A stretch of 64,000 bases of DNA. It comes from Zasmidium citrigriseum (taxonomy: Eukaryota; Ascomycota; Dothideomycetes; Mycosphaerellales; Mycosphaerellaceae). The notes under the pieces are model-generated. The model ran no database searches, was not told where the DNA came from, and saw only the letters and a program-made list of their open reading frames with translations. The position numbers and the translations under genes are program-made. The stretch covers positions 248,001 to 312,000 of the forward strand of contig NHNW01000022.1 of NCBI GenBank assembly GCA_002786025.1, written 5' to 3'. Of the stretch, positions 9,802 through 20,528 are shown piece after piece (position 1 is the first letter of the stretch; each line of letters starts with the position of its first letter).

Positions 9802-11610
9802 ATGCTTGAGCACATCGAGCCATGCTACCAACCACTCGACACAAACGAATTCCGACTTCTCACCATACGCCCAGGCAGCGCAAATGCCGAGATCCAATGT
9901 GAACTCCGCCATGAGCAACTGGACAGCCTCGCCACTCCGCAATGGGAGACAGTCTCATACTGCTGGGGAGATCCTCGCCGGCGAGTACCACTTGCAGTGA
10001 ATGGCCTATCAATCCAAGTGCTCAGCAACGCCAAAGATGCCATCGCTAGACTGAGACTGCCAGACAAGGAGCGCGTCATCTGGATAGACTCAGTATGTAT
10101 CAATCAGGCAGATTTACAAGAGCGAAGCCTGCAAGTGGCAAGCATGGGGCGTATCTATCGCAAAGCCACTGGCAATCTCATCTTTCTGGGCGACGCTCTC
10201 GATATCGATACGGAGATCATCATTGGAAATCTTCGAATTGCCGCGGAACGCATTCGGTTAGCGCGGGTACAGCTCGGTCAAAACCAGGAGATGGGCTTCA
10301 TGACTGGATTGGCGCCAAGTCACTGGCTCACAGATGGAACAGTACGTGTTGAAGAGATGTCTGCTCTGGAGCCTCTCTACCAATCACCGTGGTTCAGACG
10401 CCTGTGAGTGGTCCAAGAGGCTTCTCTGGGAAGGGAGAATACATGCTTCTGGGGAGCGTCAAGCTTCCCGTTGGAGGATGTCATTCTTTGCGCATCCACA
10501 AACACAAAACCCACTGGATTCGGCATTGAGAGCAGTAAGGGCGTGTATGCAGCAGCTACGATGCGTCAATTCGTTGTTCCAAGACTTCAGGAGGTGAACC
10601 TGGTCTTGGACCGGTTCCACACATACCTTCCCATAATCAGAACCATGATTACTACAGACCCCCGGGACCGGGTTTTCGCAATCCTTGATCTCTTCCGACT
10701 CCATGCTGGGCTGAGTACGCTGCCTGCTCTGCTGACACCTGACTATACGAAACCTGTTTCAGAAGTCTTCCGTGATGCCACTAGATTCGCTTTGGCAGAA
10801 CCTGCAAGTGGTGGCTTGTTGAATACCATTTGCCATCGATCAGATGCCGACATGATCGCGCATGGATACACCTCTTGGACGAAACGCTTCGATAGACAAT
10901 TCAGCCCTGGAGAAGACTGCATCTCTTTGAGATCAGGAGCTGCTACATTTCCACCTGGTGACTGTGACTATCACCTGGACATCGCAGATCGCGGAGACCC
11001 GAACGTTCTGTGCGTGAAGGGATGGGTCATTGGCCGTCTTACTTGGGCTTCCGAAACCGCCGTGTCTGCTCGATCCCTCTCGGTCGATTATGAGATTGCC
11101 AAAAGTCTGGCCGACGCTGTCTTCGCGAGATGCGTTACTGTGGCTGCGTTCCAGACTTACGCAATGGACGATTGCTACAGTCTAGCCTCAGACGTTCTCA
11201 GCACCGGCTCGATCGGTGACATGGATTTCAAATTCGACGACCGAACGGCAAGGCGCAGTGCCTTCAAGCTGTACTTGGAACATCTCCATCAACATGGCAC
11301 CGTTCCACCATCTTCTGCATCGGAACTCGAAAAGGTTAACACCATGGCCGCGGTCAAGTTCCATAAGCTGCTCAGCAACCAGACCAATCTTCGCCGTTGT
11401 TTCCAGTCAGAATCAGGACATGTCGGCACTGGCCCTGGCATCGCTAGAGAAGGCGACGTGCTGGTCATCTGCGACGGGGCTGCAAATCCATTCGTGCTCA
11501 GGCCTTTCGGATCAGAGTATCACTTTGTGGGTGCGGCATATGTACCCGGACTCATGGCTGGTCAGGTATTTCATTTTAATTTGCAATCGACTTGGTTCAA
11601 CATTCGATGA
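9802..11610 (+). pseudogene. HET-domain protein gene interrupted by an in-frame TGA
   Basis: 603 codons in one frame, with a TGA at 10405-10407 (codon 202). HET proteins act in vegetative incompatibility and programmed cell death after non-self recognition. Seen: WETVSYCWGDP, RVIWIDSVCINQADLQERS and, around the stop, SPWFRRL-stop-VVQEASL. The family normally reads RRLWVVQE here, so the stop sits exactly where TGG (Trp) is expected, and the frame then continues for 400 codons with intact HET-like sequence. The ATG at 9802 starts just before YQPLD; the open frame has only a GTG further up. The TGA also creates a GTGAGT, but using it as a splice donor would delete conserved residues. Either a real null allele or a base-call error. 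The last 15 or so residues may belong to an intron. Confidence 0.82.
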
Positions 11611-11783
11611 ATATTCGACTCCACTTGGACGGAAAAGTTGAGCATCATCGGACCAACGCGCAATGCAGCATCGTCAAAAGCTCATGGGTACGGCTCGATG
11701 CATCGAAAGGCAGGTATGCATGTTCATAAAGATCATGGTCCTTCTTCTAAATACTGGCACACAAATCACGCCAATTTCATTCT

Positions 11784-14039
11784 TCAATGTCGGCTAGACT
11801 TGTCGAGAAAATGATACAGCTGTGGTTCTGGCTCTTCTCGTCGCCTCATGATCCACTTTCTGAACCACCAGGGAAACTGCTCGCCGAGCTGGAATGACGC
11901 ATGCCGACGAGTCGGCACCTCGAAGACGAATTCCAATTCCTCAAGCGAGCGTTGCTTTGTCTCAGGTACGAATAGGAAGATCAAAATAAGGGCGAGGGTG
12001 TTGAGTCCGGCGTAGAAACCGAAGGTACCGGCAGGTGCTAGATTCATGTCAGCATGTACGACAAACTTGGAATCTTTGTCGCTTACAAAACGCAGCCAGC
12101 AAACGAGGCAAGGTCAACGCAACGATCGATGCCCAGAAGTTGTTCGTTGCCACTGCCCAGGACATGCCCATCTCGCGATGGCTCAGCGGAAAGCATTCTG
12201 CTGAGTAGGCGAATGGCACAGGACCACCGCCTGTGGAGTAAAAGATTTGGAAGATAAATATGAATAGCGCGATGAGAGGGAGTCGCGCGTCAGAAGATTT
12301 GCCGATCAAGAAGCAGAGGCCCGCGATGAGGAGTGTCCATGTCCTGAATATATGTCAGCACACAATTACCTGGGACAGATGTGGGTCCCACATGTTTGGA
12401 AAGGAGAAATTCAACAACGCTCGCCGACCAAAGATATCGATGACGAAGAGGATGAAGCAGGTCGTGATGAAGCCGGCAATCTTCACGCCGAGCGAGATGA
12501 TCAGAGCGTTGGTTGTACTGAAACCGGCTTGGACAAAGATGGTGGAGGAGTAGAAGGCAATCACATTGACACCGCCTGTGAAGGAATCAGCTTGGCCTTT
12601 CTCGATATGGCATGATATTGCGTACAGAATTGCTGGGCCACCATTACGATCCCAGAGGCTTGTGTTGCCCGGCGAACTCGAGGGATCTTGAAAAGCTCGA
12701 TGAACCTCGTGAGAAAGTCATCTCGATTCGCAACAGCCGACTTTTCGATCATCGCCTTCTCATACTCCAGTTGCGCATGGATGTAGTACAGATCTCTCGC
12801 GGCCTGCAGTCGAGTATTTCGCAGTCGAATCAACGATCGATAGGCATCCTTGACTCTGCCTTTCTTGAGATACCACCTTGGACTTTCTGGACAGAAGTAA
12901 ACGAAGAGCAGGAGTGGTACGGCAGGAATGCAGGCACTGCCCAGTTGAAGCCGCCAGGCAATGGCACCTACTTTGTGCACAGCAAGGTTGGCAGCGAAGC
13001 CCAGAACGACTCCAAAAGATGTGAAGAGTTGCCATGTCATGACGAGACCGCCTCGGATTGTGGAGGGAACGCATTCGGCGCCGTAGACGGGGACTGTGAC
13101 TTCTTTCAGTCCTGGCAGCAAGTCAGTCGATGACAAAATAAAAGAGCAAAGGCTTGTTCACCCATTCCAATCCCAAGCAAAATCCTACAGGCTACCAATT
13201 GTCCCCAATTCTGCGTGAACGCAGAGCCGATCGGTGCGAGTAAGGAGAAGATGCAGCCGATGAAGATGGTTCCTCTTCTTGATGTCCAATCGTTCAATGG
13301 GTCGGAGATCCACGCTGCGCTGCCAGATATCAGCACTCACCATCCACATCGCTCTCATCGGATCTTACTCACAACAGAGCGATAGCAATAAACGGCGCAC
13401 TATTCACAAACCCGACCAACCACGTCCGTCTCGCACACTCCCCACTGACTTCACTACAAGCCGGCGGCGTATCAGCAATACCAAATTCTTTTGGAAACGA
13501 TAGATTCGCCCCGTTACTTCCCGTCTGGTCCCAGCCTTGAATCACGGCACCGAGCGAGTTCATCAATATCGTGAGGTATAGGATTGCTGGTTGTCTCCAT
13601 CGATGGGTTTGTTCTTCCTGGAGGACGAGGCGGTCGGCATCGTCGAGCTCTGGGATGGAGGGTAGGAATATTGAATTTTGGGCTACGAGAGCGCCTTTCT
13701 GGAAGAGGTGGAGGTCCGGGAGGTCGTAGGTTTTGACGAAAGTCGTAACGTTGGCCAGGAGTTGGTCTTTTGGGAAGCCGTCGAGAGGGTTCTTGATTTC
13801 AGCAGTAGATTTGTATTTCCTCCTTGATGGTGCAGTGGAGTGTTGACGAGCGGATTCTTCATCGTGATAGGCTGGGCTATGATTCCGTCAGAAACAACGC
13901 TCACAGCGTCGATGCTTGGATTGACATACTCTCCCTTCAAATCGTCCATCTCAACTGCTTCCTCTGCATCGCATTCAGCTAGCAATCCAACTCGTTCTTC
14001 AATAGTACGAGAAGAGCTCTCGCCACTTCGACTTTGCAT
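11784..14039 (-). CDS. MFS sugar transporter (sugar porter family)
   Basis: Minus-strand exons 14039-13930, 13876-13373, 13319-13162, 13111-12626, 12575-12392, 12343-12087 and 12037-11784; 650 aa with all phases consistent. Twelve-helix plasma-membrane sugar importer. Seen: [15 protein letters not shown] in the first extracellular loop, RILLGIGMG followed by PVYGAECVP, the [12 protein letters not shown] motif, [14 protein letters not shown] at helix 7, FGRRALL, and [12 protein letters not shown] at the end of helix 12. Introns are 48-53 nt, donors GTATGT, GTGAGT, GTGAAC, GTACGC, GTGGGA, GTAAGC. The N-terminus is unusually long (about 140 aa before helix 1). An in-frame ATG 30 codons downstream (13947-13949) could be the true start. 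Transported sugar unknown. Confidence 0.9.
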
Positions 14040-14701
14040 AGAGATAGCTATAAGCAAGAGAAGTCAGCTCATTCGCGAAGTATGCATGTTGTTCGCCCCT
14101 CTCGATGGATCGTCCAAAGCTGAGCTGCTCGATCGCGAGGAGCCCGAAAGCAAGCTTTGGGGCGTTTTCTTGTACCTCCAACCCTGAACGCCCAGAGTTA
14201 TCGAAGGAAGAAGCTTTGTTTCACAAGATTTGAATTGGTTTGTGTTGTGACGATCGAAAGGGTTGTGGGTCGAGGTGGTCGGGTCGCTCCTGCCATATTG
14301 TGGTAAGGCTGTCGAATGTATCCAAGACAGGTAATTTTTTCAACCACGATGAGAGATGGATAATAATTGATTTGTTACATCCTGAGTAGCATCGATTCAA
14401 CGTTCAAGAAGGCTCGGAGACGCAGAGGCGGATGGTTGGCTTCTCATCAACTTCGAAGGCCGCTTGATCGACCAGATCGATTCTTAGTGGAATTGAGCGT
14501 TTCTCTTGCTTTCATGCAACAAGTCACGAGACCGTAAGTATTGTTTGATCGTGTTCTCACTGCTCGGCAACGTTTTATGGCAATGGTTCGGCTGTCTCGG
14601 TCGAAAAGCTGACCCTAGTCGCCAAACCTTGCACAAAGCTTTGTATACCAAGAATTCGATCCAATCGTCCAATAACAGCTCAATGAGCTTGTTAAATCAC
14701 A
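14040..14701. other. Intergenic upstream of the interrupted tRNA gene
   Basis: 662 bp without a supported gene. It lies upstream of both the sugar transporter (minus) and the tRNA (plus). Confidence 0.5.
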
Positions 14702-14725
14702 GCATTGGTGGTTTAGTGGTAAAAT

Positions 14726-14779
14726 GTCCGGTTATCCACTTTCCTGAGTTGTCTAAACATCTCACTAACATCCGCACAG
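14726..14779 (+). other. Ectopic intron-like insertion 1 in tRNA-Gly (position 25/26)
   Basis: 54 nt between the D stem and base 26 of the tRNA. It begins GTCCGG (a poor donor) but carries a textbook fungal branch site CACTAAC and ends CCGCACAG, the layout of the protein-gene introns in this window. There is no resemblance to the normal short tRNA intron next to the anticodon. Confidence 0.65.
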
Positions 14780-14812
14780 TCGTCGTTGCCATCGACGAGC
14801 CCCGGGTTCGAT

Positions 14813-14866
14813 GTGAGCATTCCCGACGCATTCCAACGCATGGAACCAAGTTCTGACTTCAATCAG
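14813..14866 (+). other. Ectopic intron-like insertion 2 in tRNA-Gly (position 59/60)
   Basis: 54 nt inside the T loop. Donor GTGAGC, branch site TTCTGAC and acceptor AATCAG are all canonical for spliceosomal introns here. It has the same length as insertion 1 but no evident sequence similarity to it. It splits the internal B-box promoter after GGTTCGAT. Confidence 0.7.
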
Positions 14867-14911
14867 TCCCGGCCGATGCAATCAGCCGCAAGGGTGTCAA
14901 CGTCCTCGTTC

Positions 14912-14926
14912 TTTTTGGCTTTTTTT
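14912..14926 (+). terminator. Probable Pol III terminator (two T runs)
   Basis: Runs of five T (14912-14916) and seven T (14920-14926) begin 31 bp after the tRNA discriminator base, the usual RNA polymerase III stop signal on the tRNA strand. Confidence 0.5.
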
Positions 14927-15240
14927 GGACCTCAATGATATTTAGGTCCTGGCGGAGTGATGATCGATGGATTTCTTTTTTGGAATGTGCATGGATCTTA
15001 GCTACATGCATTGGATCGTTAAAAGGATGCAGAAGTAAAAGAAATTGCATTGATCGTTGCGTTGAACTTCGAAGTCCATGGTTCGACCCAAAAGTGTTGA
15101 CAAAGCAGTTATCGAGCGCTCGCGAATTGTTTCGACTCTAGGTTGCTTTCAACGTTTGTGAGAGCATACCTTGACATCTGTAAACAACAAGAGCAAAGAA
15201 AAGAACATCACTCGTTGTTTTGGCATCAAACGATATTCAG

Positions 15241-15338
15241 CAGTCCGCTGTGCGGGCTTGCTCGTGAGTCTTGGCATTTGAAATCGTCGGTGTACAAAAC
15301 GTGTAAATACAGAGGTATTTTGCACAGGTCTACAATCT
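15241..15338 (-). pseudogene. Decayed partial copy of the 3' end of the CorA-like gene
   Basis: About 98 bp aligning with 15413-15507, the 3' end of the adjacent CorA-like gene, in the same orientation. The two share an identical 18-mer (15261-15278 and 15428-15445), and further up the minus-strand gene the match continues in patches (GTATTTT against GTATTTC, ACAGGTCT against CCAGGCCT). The offset is about 167 bp. The copy has lost the reading frame and nothing of it remains beyond this stretch, so it is a small tandem-duplication relic. The rest of 14881-15406 shows nothing. Confidence 0.55.
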
Positions 15339-15406
15339 ATGCAATCAAATAGGCCTCAATGCAAAAGATCATCATTCGACGTTGCACTAGCATCAAATTG
15401 TACCGA

Positions 15407-16900
15407 TCATGTCCAGTCTGCGGCCTCCTCGTGAGTCTTGGCATTGACTTTTGCGGAACGTCTACTTTCTGAACTCGAGAAGTATTTCGCCCAGGCCTGC
15501 ATTCTCCGCCTCGACGCATGTCTAATAGTACTTGTACCCAGGAGCAAAAGTGCTGTACCGACTGCCAGAATAGCTAAGGCAACGAAGACCACCCATACTG
15601 AGAGCGGGGAATCGTTGATCTCTTTGACATTCATTCCGAAGATGCTCGTAGCGAGGGATACGGGCAGATACAAAGCTGCCAGCTGTGTCAACGTCGTACT
15701 TCTCTTAGCTTCCTCGACGCTTGTCTGTGAGTCCAGAACGCTGATTGATCCGATCAGCAGTTGGAACGTATCCATGAGAAATTGGTACAGGTCTTCGGCT
15801 TCGCTCAGAACTTCAGCCAACGTATCTCGAGGATGATACACGGCAGAGTCCTTCAGCTGACCAAGATAGGCATCGAGCGGGTCATTGAGCAGCCACTTCT
15901 CTATTTTGAATACCGCTGCTCGAAGAGCCGCCAGCTCCTGCCGCTGATCATGCAACAGATCGTTGATATGTACGTTCGGTCGTCGCACGTCTTTGAACGC
16001 GGTGACATGGATCCGCTGTTTCAAGTCTTCGAAGTTCGTTTTCCACAGCGATGTCGCAAGATAGTTGGCTAGTATCGCTGGTGGTATCGCTGCGCCGTCC
16101 AAATGATCCGCGAACAAGATGCGCAGGTGTCGACTATGTGTGAGGAACGTGCTGAAGCAATCAAATGCTGAGAACGACTTTTGGCTGTACAGTTGAGGGA
16201 TTCCAAGGCCACCGCGGTTGTTCGAGTGCGGCACGCGTAGGCTTAGATGTGTCTGAAGAATTCCAGCCGCTTGTGGTTGAGCGTGCGTAACGGGAAGATC
16301 GACGAGTACTAAGTCTGGGTTCAAGTCATCAGCATTACAATCTATGCCAGAGCAAGACTACCACGTACAGAAACGGTGCTTGGTAACCCGGCAGTACGAT
16401 ATCTTTGAATTCGCCTGCAAGCCCCATCGAGTATGGGGTTCTCTTTGTCGAGGAAAGTTATCGCCCTTTGCATGAGGCCTGTCCTGTGCCAAGTGTTCGA
16501 ATACGCCCTCAATGCAGCCTTGAGATGGATCTGGAGAATCACGGGAGGATCCAGAACGCATGACACTATCCCACAGAGGGATTTCATTCGTGTTCGTTGC
16601 GTGTCGTATGAAGAAGTCAGGAGGTATGTTCCATGCATTGCCAAGGTTCGCGATGCTTTTAGGACTGATGTTCTCGATGAGGCAGACGGCGATTTGATTG
16701 ACAGAATGTATGGCAGAGTCGGGGATCTGGAGGAACTGTTTGACATCTGTCAAATATGATGTCTGTCTGTTGAAGTAGGTCAACTGGATCCTTTGATGTT
16801 CTGAAGAGTCGTTGCCAGTATCTCGACAGATTGGATGGTGCGCAAAGAGGCCAGACCGGACCTTTTCGAGATAGTCTTGCTCAGTTTTGCTGGCAGACAT
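15407..16900 (-). CDS. CorA-like Mg2+ transporter domain protein
   Basis: Minus-strand exons 16900-16369 and 16314-15407 (54-nt intron, donor GTACGT, acceptor CCAG); 479 aa. Long soluble N-terminal part followed by two transmembrane helices. Seen: SIFGMNVKEI, the GMN pore signature (about residues 404-406) at the end of helix 1, then a second helix VWVVFVALAILAVGTALLLL and a basic tail. This is the CorA/Alr/Mrs2 layout, found in fungi as many diverged copies that often lack proven Mg2+ transport. After splicing the protein reads HRFYLVLVDLP through the joint. The last codons are duplicated downstream as a relic. A bZIP-type palindrome lies about 170 bp upstream of its start. Confidence 0.85.
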
Positions 16901-17532
16901 GACAGACTATTCGCCTATTTCGCAGATTGGAGAATTAATAGACTCAGAGCGACCTTGTAAGGACATTGAGAGAAGGAACAGAAAAGGTGCTTTTACCCTA
17001 CCGAACGGCACCTCAGCTGCTTCGCTGCGGCTGGACGTGTTTAGCTTACTGCAGCCCTATGCGGATAACGATTGACGTCACGATTATTCTTCAAGTTCTA
17101 TGAGGCAACGAGGATGAGTCTTAGATTTTGATGGAGAGATGTTTGTGCGGTGTTGATTGTGAGGAAGAGGCAAGCAAGAACAACCGGACGAAGCCAGGGG
17201 CAGAGAAGGCGTTCGTGGCGGACCCTGGCATCCCTGCATCACGGAGCGAGCCGCGCCGTAGCGGCTGGCGGGGCTTACATAAGCCTCAAGAATGCGACTT
17301 CGTCCTCATGCGTCTTTGAGAGCAAGCACACACATGCCAGCTCCCACATCACAAGCCGCTCACTGGCCGGATCCGATCAATAGTGTATTGCCGTGAGAAG
17401 ACACTACTGACCACACTTCTCACACTCACAGTCCTCCTTTCCCTTCACCAACATATCGGCCACCCAGCTTCCAGAGCCCCACCACGACAGGCAGTGACGA
17501 GATAGCGAGACAAAGGCGAGGAATACCGCAGG
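16901..17532. other. Divergent intergenic region between CorA-like gene and cul3
   Basis: 632 bp with no supported gene. It contains a TGACGTCA palindrome and, before cul3, a stretch rich in C/A typical of a fungal 5' untranslated region. Confidence 0.5.
17073..17080. promoter_or_regulatory. CRE/ATF-type palindrome TGACGTCA
   Basis: Perfect 8-bp palindrome in the divergent region, 172 bp from the CorA-like start and 452 bp from the cul3 start. This is the consensus site of ATF/CREB bZIP factors in fungi. Use in vivo is inference. Confidence 0.4.
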
Positions 17533-20231
17533 ATGGCGGCCTCGTCCTCAGTCGCAGGCAGAGGCCGTGCCAGAATCCGGGCGCCGCGTAGAGTAAGTTC
17601 ACATGCTGGCCCGCTCATTCACTCACTTCCCTCCCCGCTCCCCTACGTTTGCTATGCACGACCTCGCATCTGCAGCTTTTTCTCCGTTTGCCTTGCTCCC
17701 TCACAAACCTCGCTACAGCTATGGCTAATCGCAACCAACAACAGGGCCTCCAAGGCGCCGATGTCGACTTCGAAACCACCTGGCAGGTGCTCGAACGCGC
17801 CTTCCTCGAAATCCACACCAAGAACGCCTCGCAGCTGTCCTTCGAAGAGCTGTATCGGAATGCCTATAAGATCGTGCTGCGGAAGAAGGGCGACGAACTC
17901 TACAACAAGGTCGCCGAATTTGAAGAGAAGTGGCTTGGTGAGACGGTTCGGAATCGGATAGTGAGGCTACTCTCGGCACCCTTCCTCTTCAACGACGACA
18001 TCGGCCGGACGTTGTCGACGTCAGCAGAGCGCCGCGTTGCCGGAGAGGGTGTTCTTAAAGCCCTCAAGCAGGCATGGGAAGACCATCAGGTCTGCATGAG
18101 CATGTTGACTGATGTGCTCATGTACATGGTAAGTCAAAGGGAAATGAATTGAGGGTGATCTGGTGTGACTGATGGCAAGCACAAGGACCGCGTCTACTGC
18201 ACCGACCATCGTCAACCTTCCATCTTCGCCAAGTCCATGGGACTCTTCCGCGACCAGATTCTCCGAACACCCGTGCGGCAAGGAGAAGACGACATAATTA
18301 CCATCCTCACACGCATCATCCTCGACCAGATTTCGATGGACCGCGATGGCGAATCGATAGATTACTACCTGATCAAATCCAACGTCTACATGCTAGAAGG
18401 CTTATACGAGTCGGAACAAGAGGTGGAGGATGAGAAGTTGTATCTAAGGGAGTTTGAGGAGAGCTTCCTGCAAAAGAGTGCGCAGTTCTACCGGCAAGAA
18501 GGCGAGCGGTTATTGAAAGAGTCAGATGCCGGCACGTACTGCCATCATGCGAAGAGGCGGATAGATGAGGAGAGTGACCGATGTCGGTCAACTCTTTCAG
18601 AATCGACGGCGCCCAAGATCCAGAAGGTGGTGGAGGATGAGCTGATCAGAAACAAGATGAAGGGCCTGATCGAGATGGACAGCGGTGTGCTCTACATGGT
18701 CGACAACGATAAGTTTAACGAACTTCATCTGGTGTTTGATCTGGAGGCACGCGTGGACCAGCGGAAGCCAGAGCTTACCAAGGCGCTGCAGCAAATCATT
18801 GCTGACATGGGGACCAAGATCAACGAGGCTGCCATCGTTACCTCTCAGGCTCCGCCGCAAGCTGCCCCAGCTGCAGAGGAGGGCGAGGGCGAAAAGGGGA
18901 AGGCCAGACAGGAGAAGCAGATCAATCAACAAACCCAAGCCGCACTGAAATGGGTCGCGGACATTCTGGATCTCAAGGACCGATTCGACAAGATCTGGGA
19001 GGTTTCATTCGGCAAGGATCAGACTATCCAGACTGCAATCACCCGAAGCATGTCGGAAAACATCAACTCATTCAACCGCAGCAGCGAATACATATCCCTT
19101 TTCATCGACGATCACATGAAGAAAGGCATTCGGGACAAGAGCGACCAGGAGGTCGATGCCATCCTCGAGAAGGCTATCGTTCTCTTACGGTACCTACAAG
19201 ACAAGGACATCTTCGAGACGTACTACAAGAAGCATCTCTGCAAGCGTTTGCTACTCAAGAAGAGCCAGAGTACAGACGTCGAGAAGCAGATGATTGCGCG
19301 GATGAAGATGGAACTTGGCAACAGCTTTACGCTGAAGCTGGAGGCTATGTTCAAGGACATGTCACTGAGCGAGGATCTCACCCGCGGCTATCGCGAGTAC
19401 GTCGCCGGATTAGGAGACGCCGATAAGCGACGAGTCGAGCTGAGCGTCAATGTCCTGACCTCCATGACTTGGCCGCTTGAAGCATTCCGGAGCTCCAACG
19501 AAGAGGATGGCGAGACACGCACTCAGATCATCTTTCCTCCATCGCTGGACCTGGTCCGCGCTGGCTTCGAGCGGTACTACTCTGAGAAGCACTCCGGTCG
19601 CAAGCTGTCATGGCAGACGAGCATGGGTGACGTTGATATAAAGGCCATGTTCAAGAATAAGAGTGGACAGCTGCGCACGCACGAGGTCAACTGCTCTACC
19701 TACGCGGCGCTGATCCTGCTACTCTTCAACGACCGACAACCTGGCGACAAGCTCTCGCTGGAGGAGATCGAGGCTCACACAAACATTCCAATGCAAGCTC
19801 TCACGCGGAACTTGCAATCCCTCGCCGTTGCGCCCAAGACTCGATTCCTCATCAAGGAGCCAATGAGTCGAGAGGTCAACCCGGGCGACAAGTTCTCCAT
19901 CAACGACGACTATGTGCCAAAGACAGTGAAGATCAAGGTCGGTGTTGTTTCGGCCGGCAACAAGGTCGAGGGCGATCGGGAGCGCAAGGAGACCGAGAAG
20001 CGCAACAACGACAGCCGTGGCTTCGTCATCGAGGCCGCTGTCGTGCGTATCATGAAGTCTCGCAAGGAGCTGCCACACTCTCAGCTCTTGAACGAGACCA
20101 TCTCGGTCTTATCATCACGGTTCAAGCCGGACGTCAACATGATCAAGAAGCGCATTGAGAGCTTGATCGAGCGAGAGTATATGGAGCGGATGGATGATGC
20201 GCCAATGCCTGCGTACAAGTACGTGGCGTAA
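17533..20231 (+). CDS. cul3: Cullin-3, scaffold of BTB-type ubiquitin ligases
   Basis: Exons 17533-17592, 17745-18128 and 18186-20231; 829 aa, full length. Cullin-3 joins BTB substrate adaptors at its N-terminus to the RING protein Rbx1 at its C-terminus. Seen: GRGRARIRAPRR (exon 1) directly joined to DVDFETTWQVLERAF and IHTKNASQLSFEELYRNAYK, the cullin-3 N-terminal helix; MYMDRVYCTD across the second joint; the cullin-homology segment YYKKHLCKRLLLKKS; and the C-terminal winged helix with neddylation site VRIMKSRK (Lys about residue 772) followed by a YKYVA-type end. The first intron is 152 nt, donor GTAAGT. An ATG at 17721 inside that intron is not used in this model. Confidence 0.95.
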
Positions 20232-20528
20232 GGAGCGATGGCCTTGTTTGGATTCTGCTATTGCATGGCTTGGGAGTTCCGGGTTTCAATCGACAGGTGA
20301 AGAAAGCATAGAAAGGAGTGAGGGTTTCAGCATCTTGCATCAGACGGCGCAAAGAAAGGCATGAAAGGGCGGCAAAACAGCGCGGCGCTTCTGCTGGGGA
20401 GCATGATTTGTTTTGATGGGTGGATGAATTCGCGACTGAGCGGAAAAGTAGATACCCAATGAATGCGAATTGAAGAGTCTTAAATGATGAACATTGTATG
20501 CACTTTTGGGGATCTATTCTATTGGGTA

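Larger units (their letters stand above)
14702..14880 (+). tRNA. tRNA-Gly(GCC) interrupted by two 54-nt GT..AG insertions
   Basis: Three tRNA pieces lie in order: 14702-14725 (acceptor 5' strand, positions 8-9 and D arm), 14780-14812 (position 26, anticodon arm, variable loop, T stem and six T-loop bases) and 14867-14880 (last T-loop base, T stem, acceptor 3' strand, discriminator A). Joined they give 71 nt. The acceptor stem pairs 7/7 (GCATTGG with CCGATGC, one G-T wobble), the D loop has AGTGGTA, the anticodon stem CGTCG/CGACG is perfect, the loop TTGCCAT carries anticodon GCC, and the T stem CCGGG/CCCGG is perfect. The A box (TGGTTTAGTGG) is intact; the B box is cut after GGTTCGAT. Five-T and seven-T runs follow at 14912 and 14920. 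Whether it is expressed is unknown. Confidence 0.8.

Noticed and set aside
10404..10440. GTGAGT at the HET stop as a genuine intron donor
   Set aside because: Any acceptor nearby would delete the conserved VVQEASLGRENTCFWG, so the sequence after the stop is exon.
4670..14039. Secondary-metabolite gene cluster
   Set aside because: No polyketide synthase, peptide synthetase, terpene cyclase or tailoring set is present; transporters and an oxidase alone do not make one.
14726..14866. Standard tRNA intron next to the anticodon
   Set aside because: The anticodon loop TTGCCAT is intact and the breaks are at 25/26 and 59/60, so this is not the usual tRNA intron.
15069..15080. B-box-like GGTTCGACCC suggesting a second tRNA
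   Set aside because: No pairing arms or A box around it; flanking bases cannot form a T stem.
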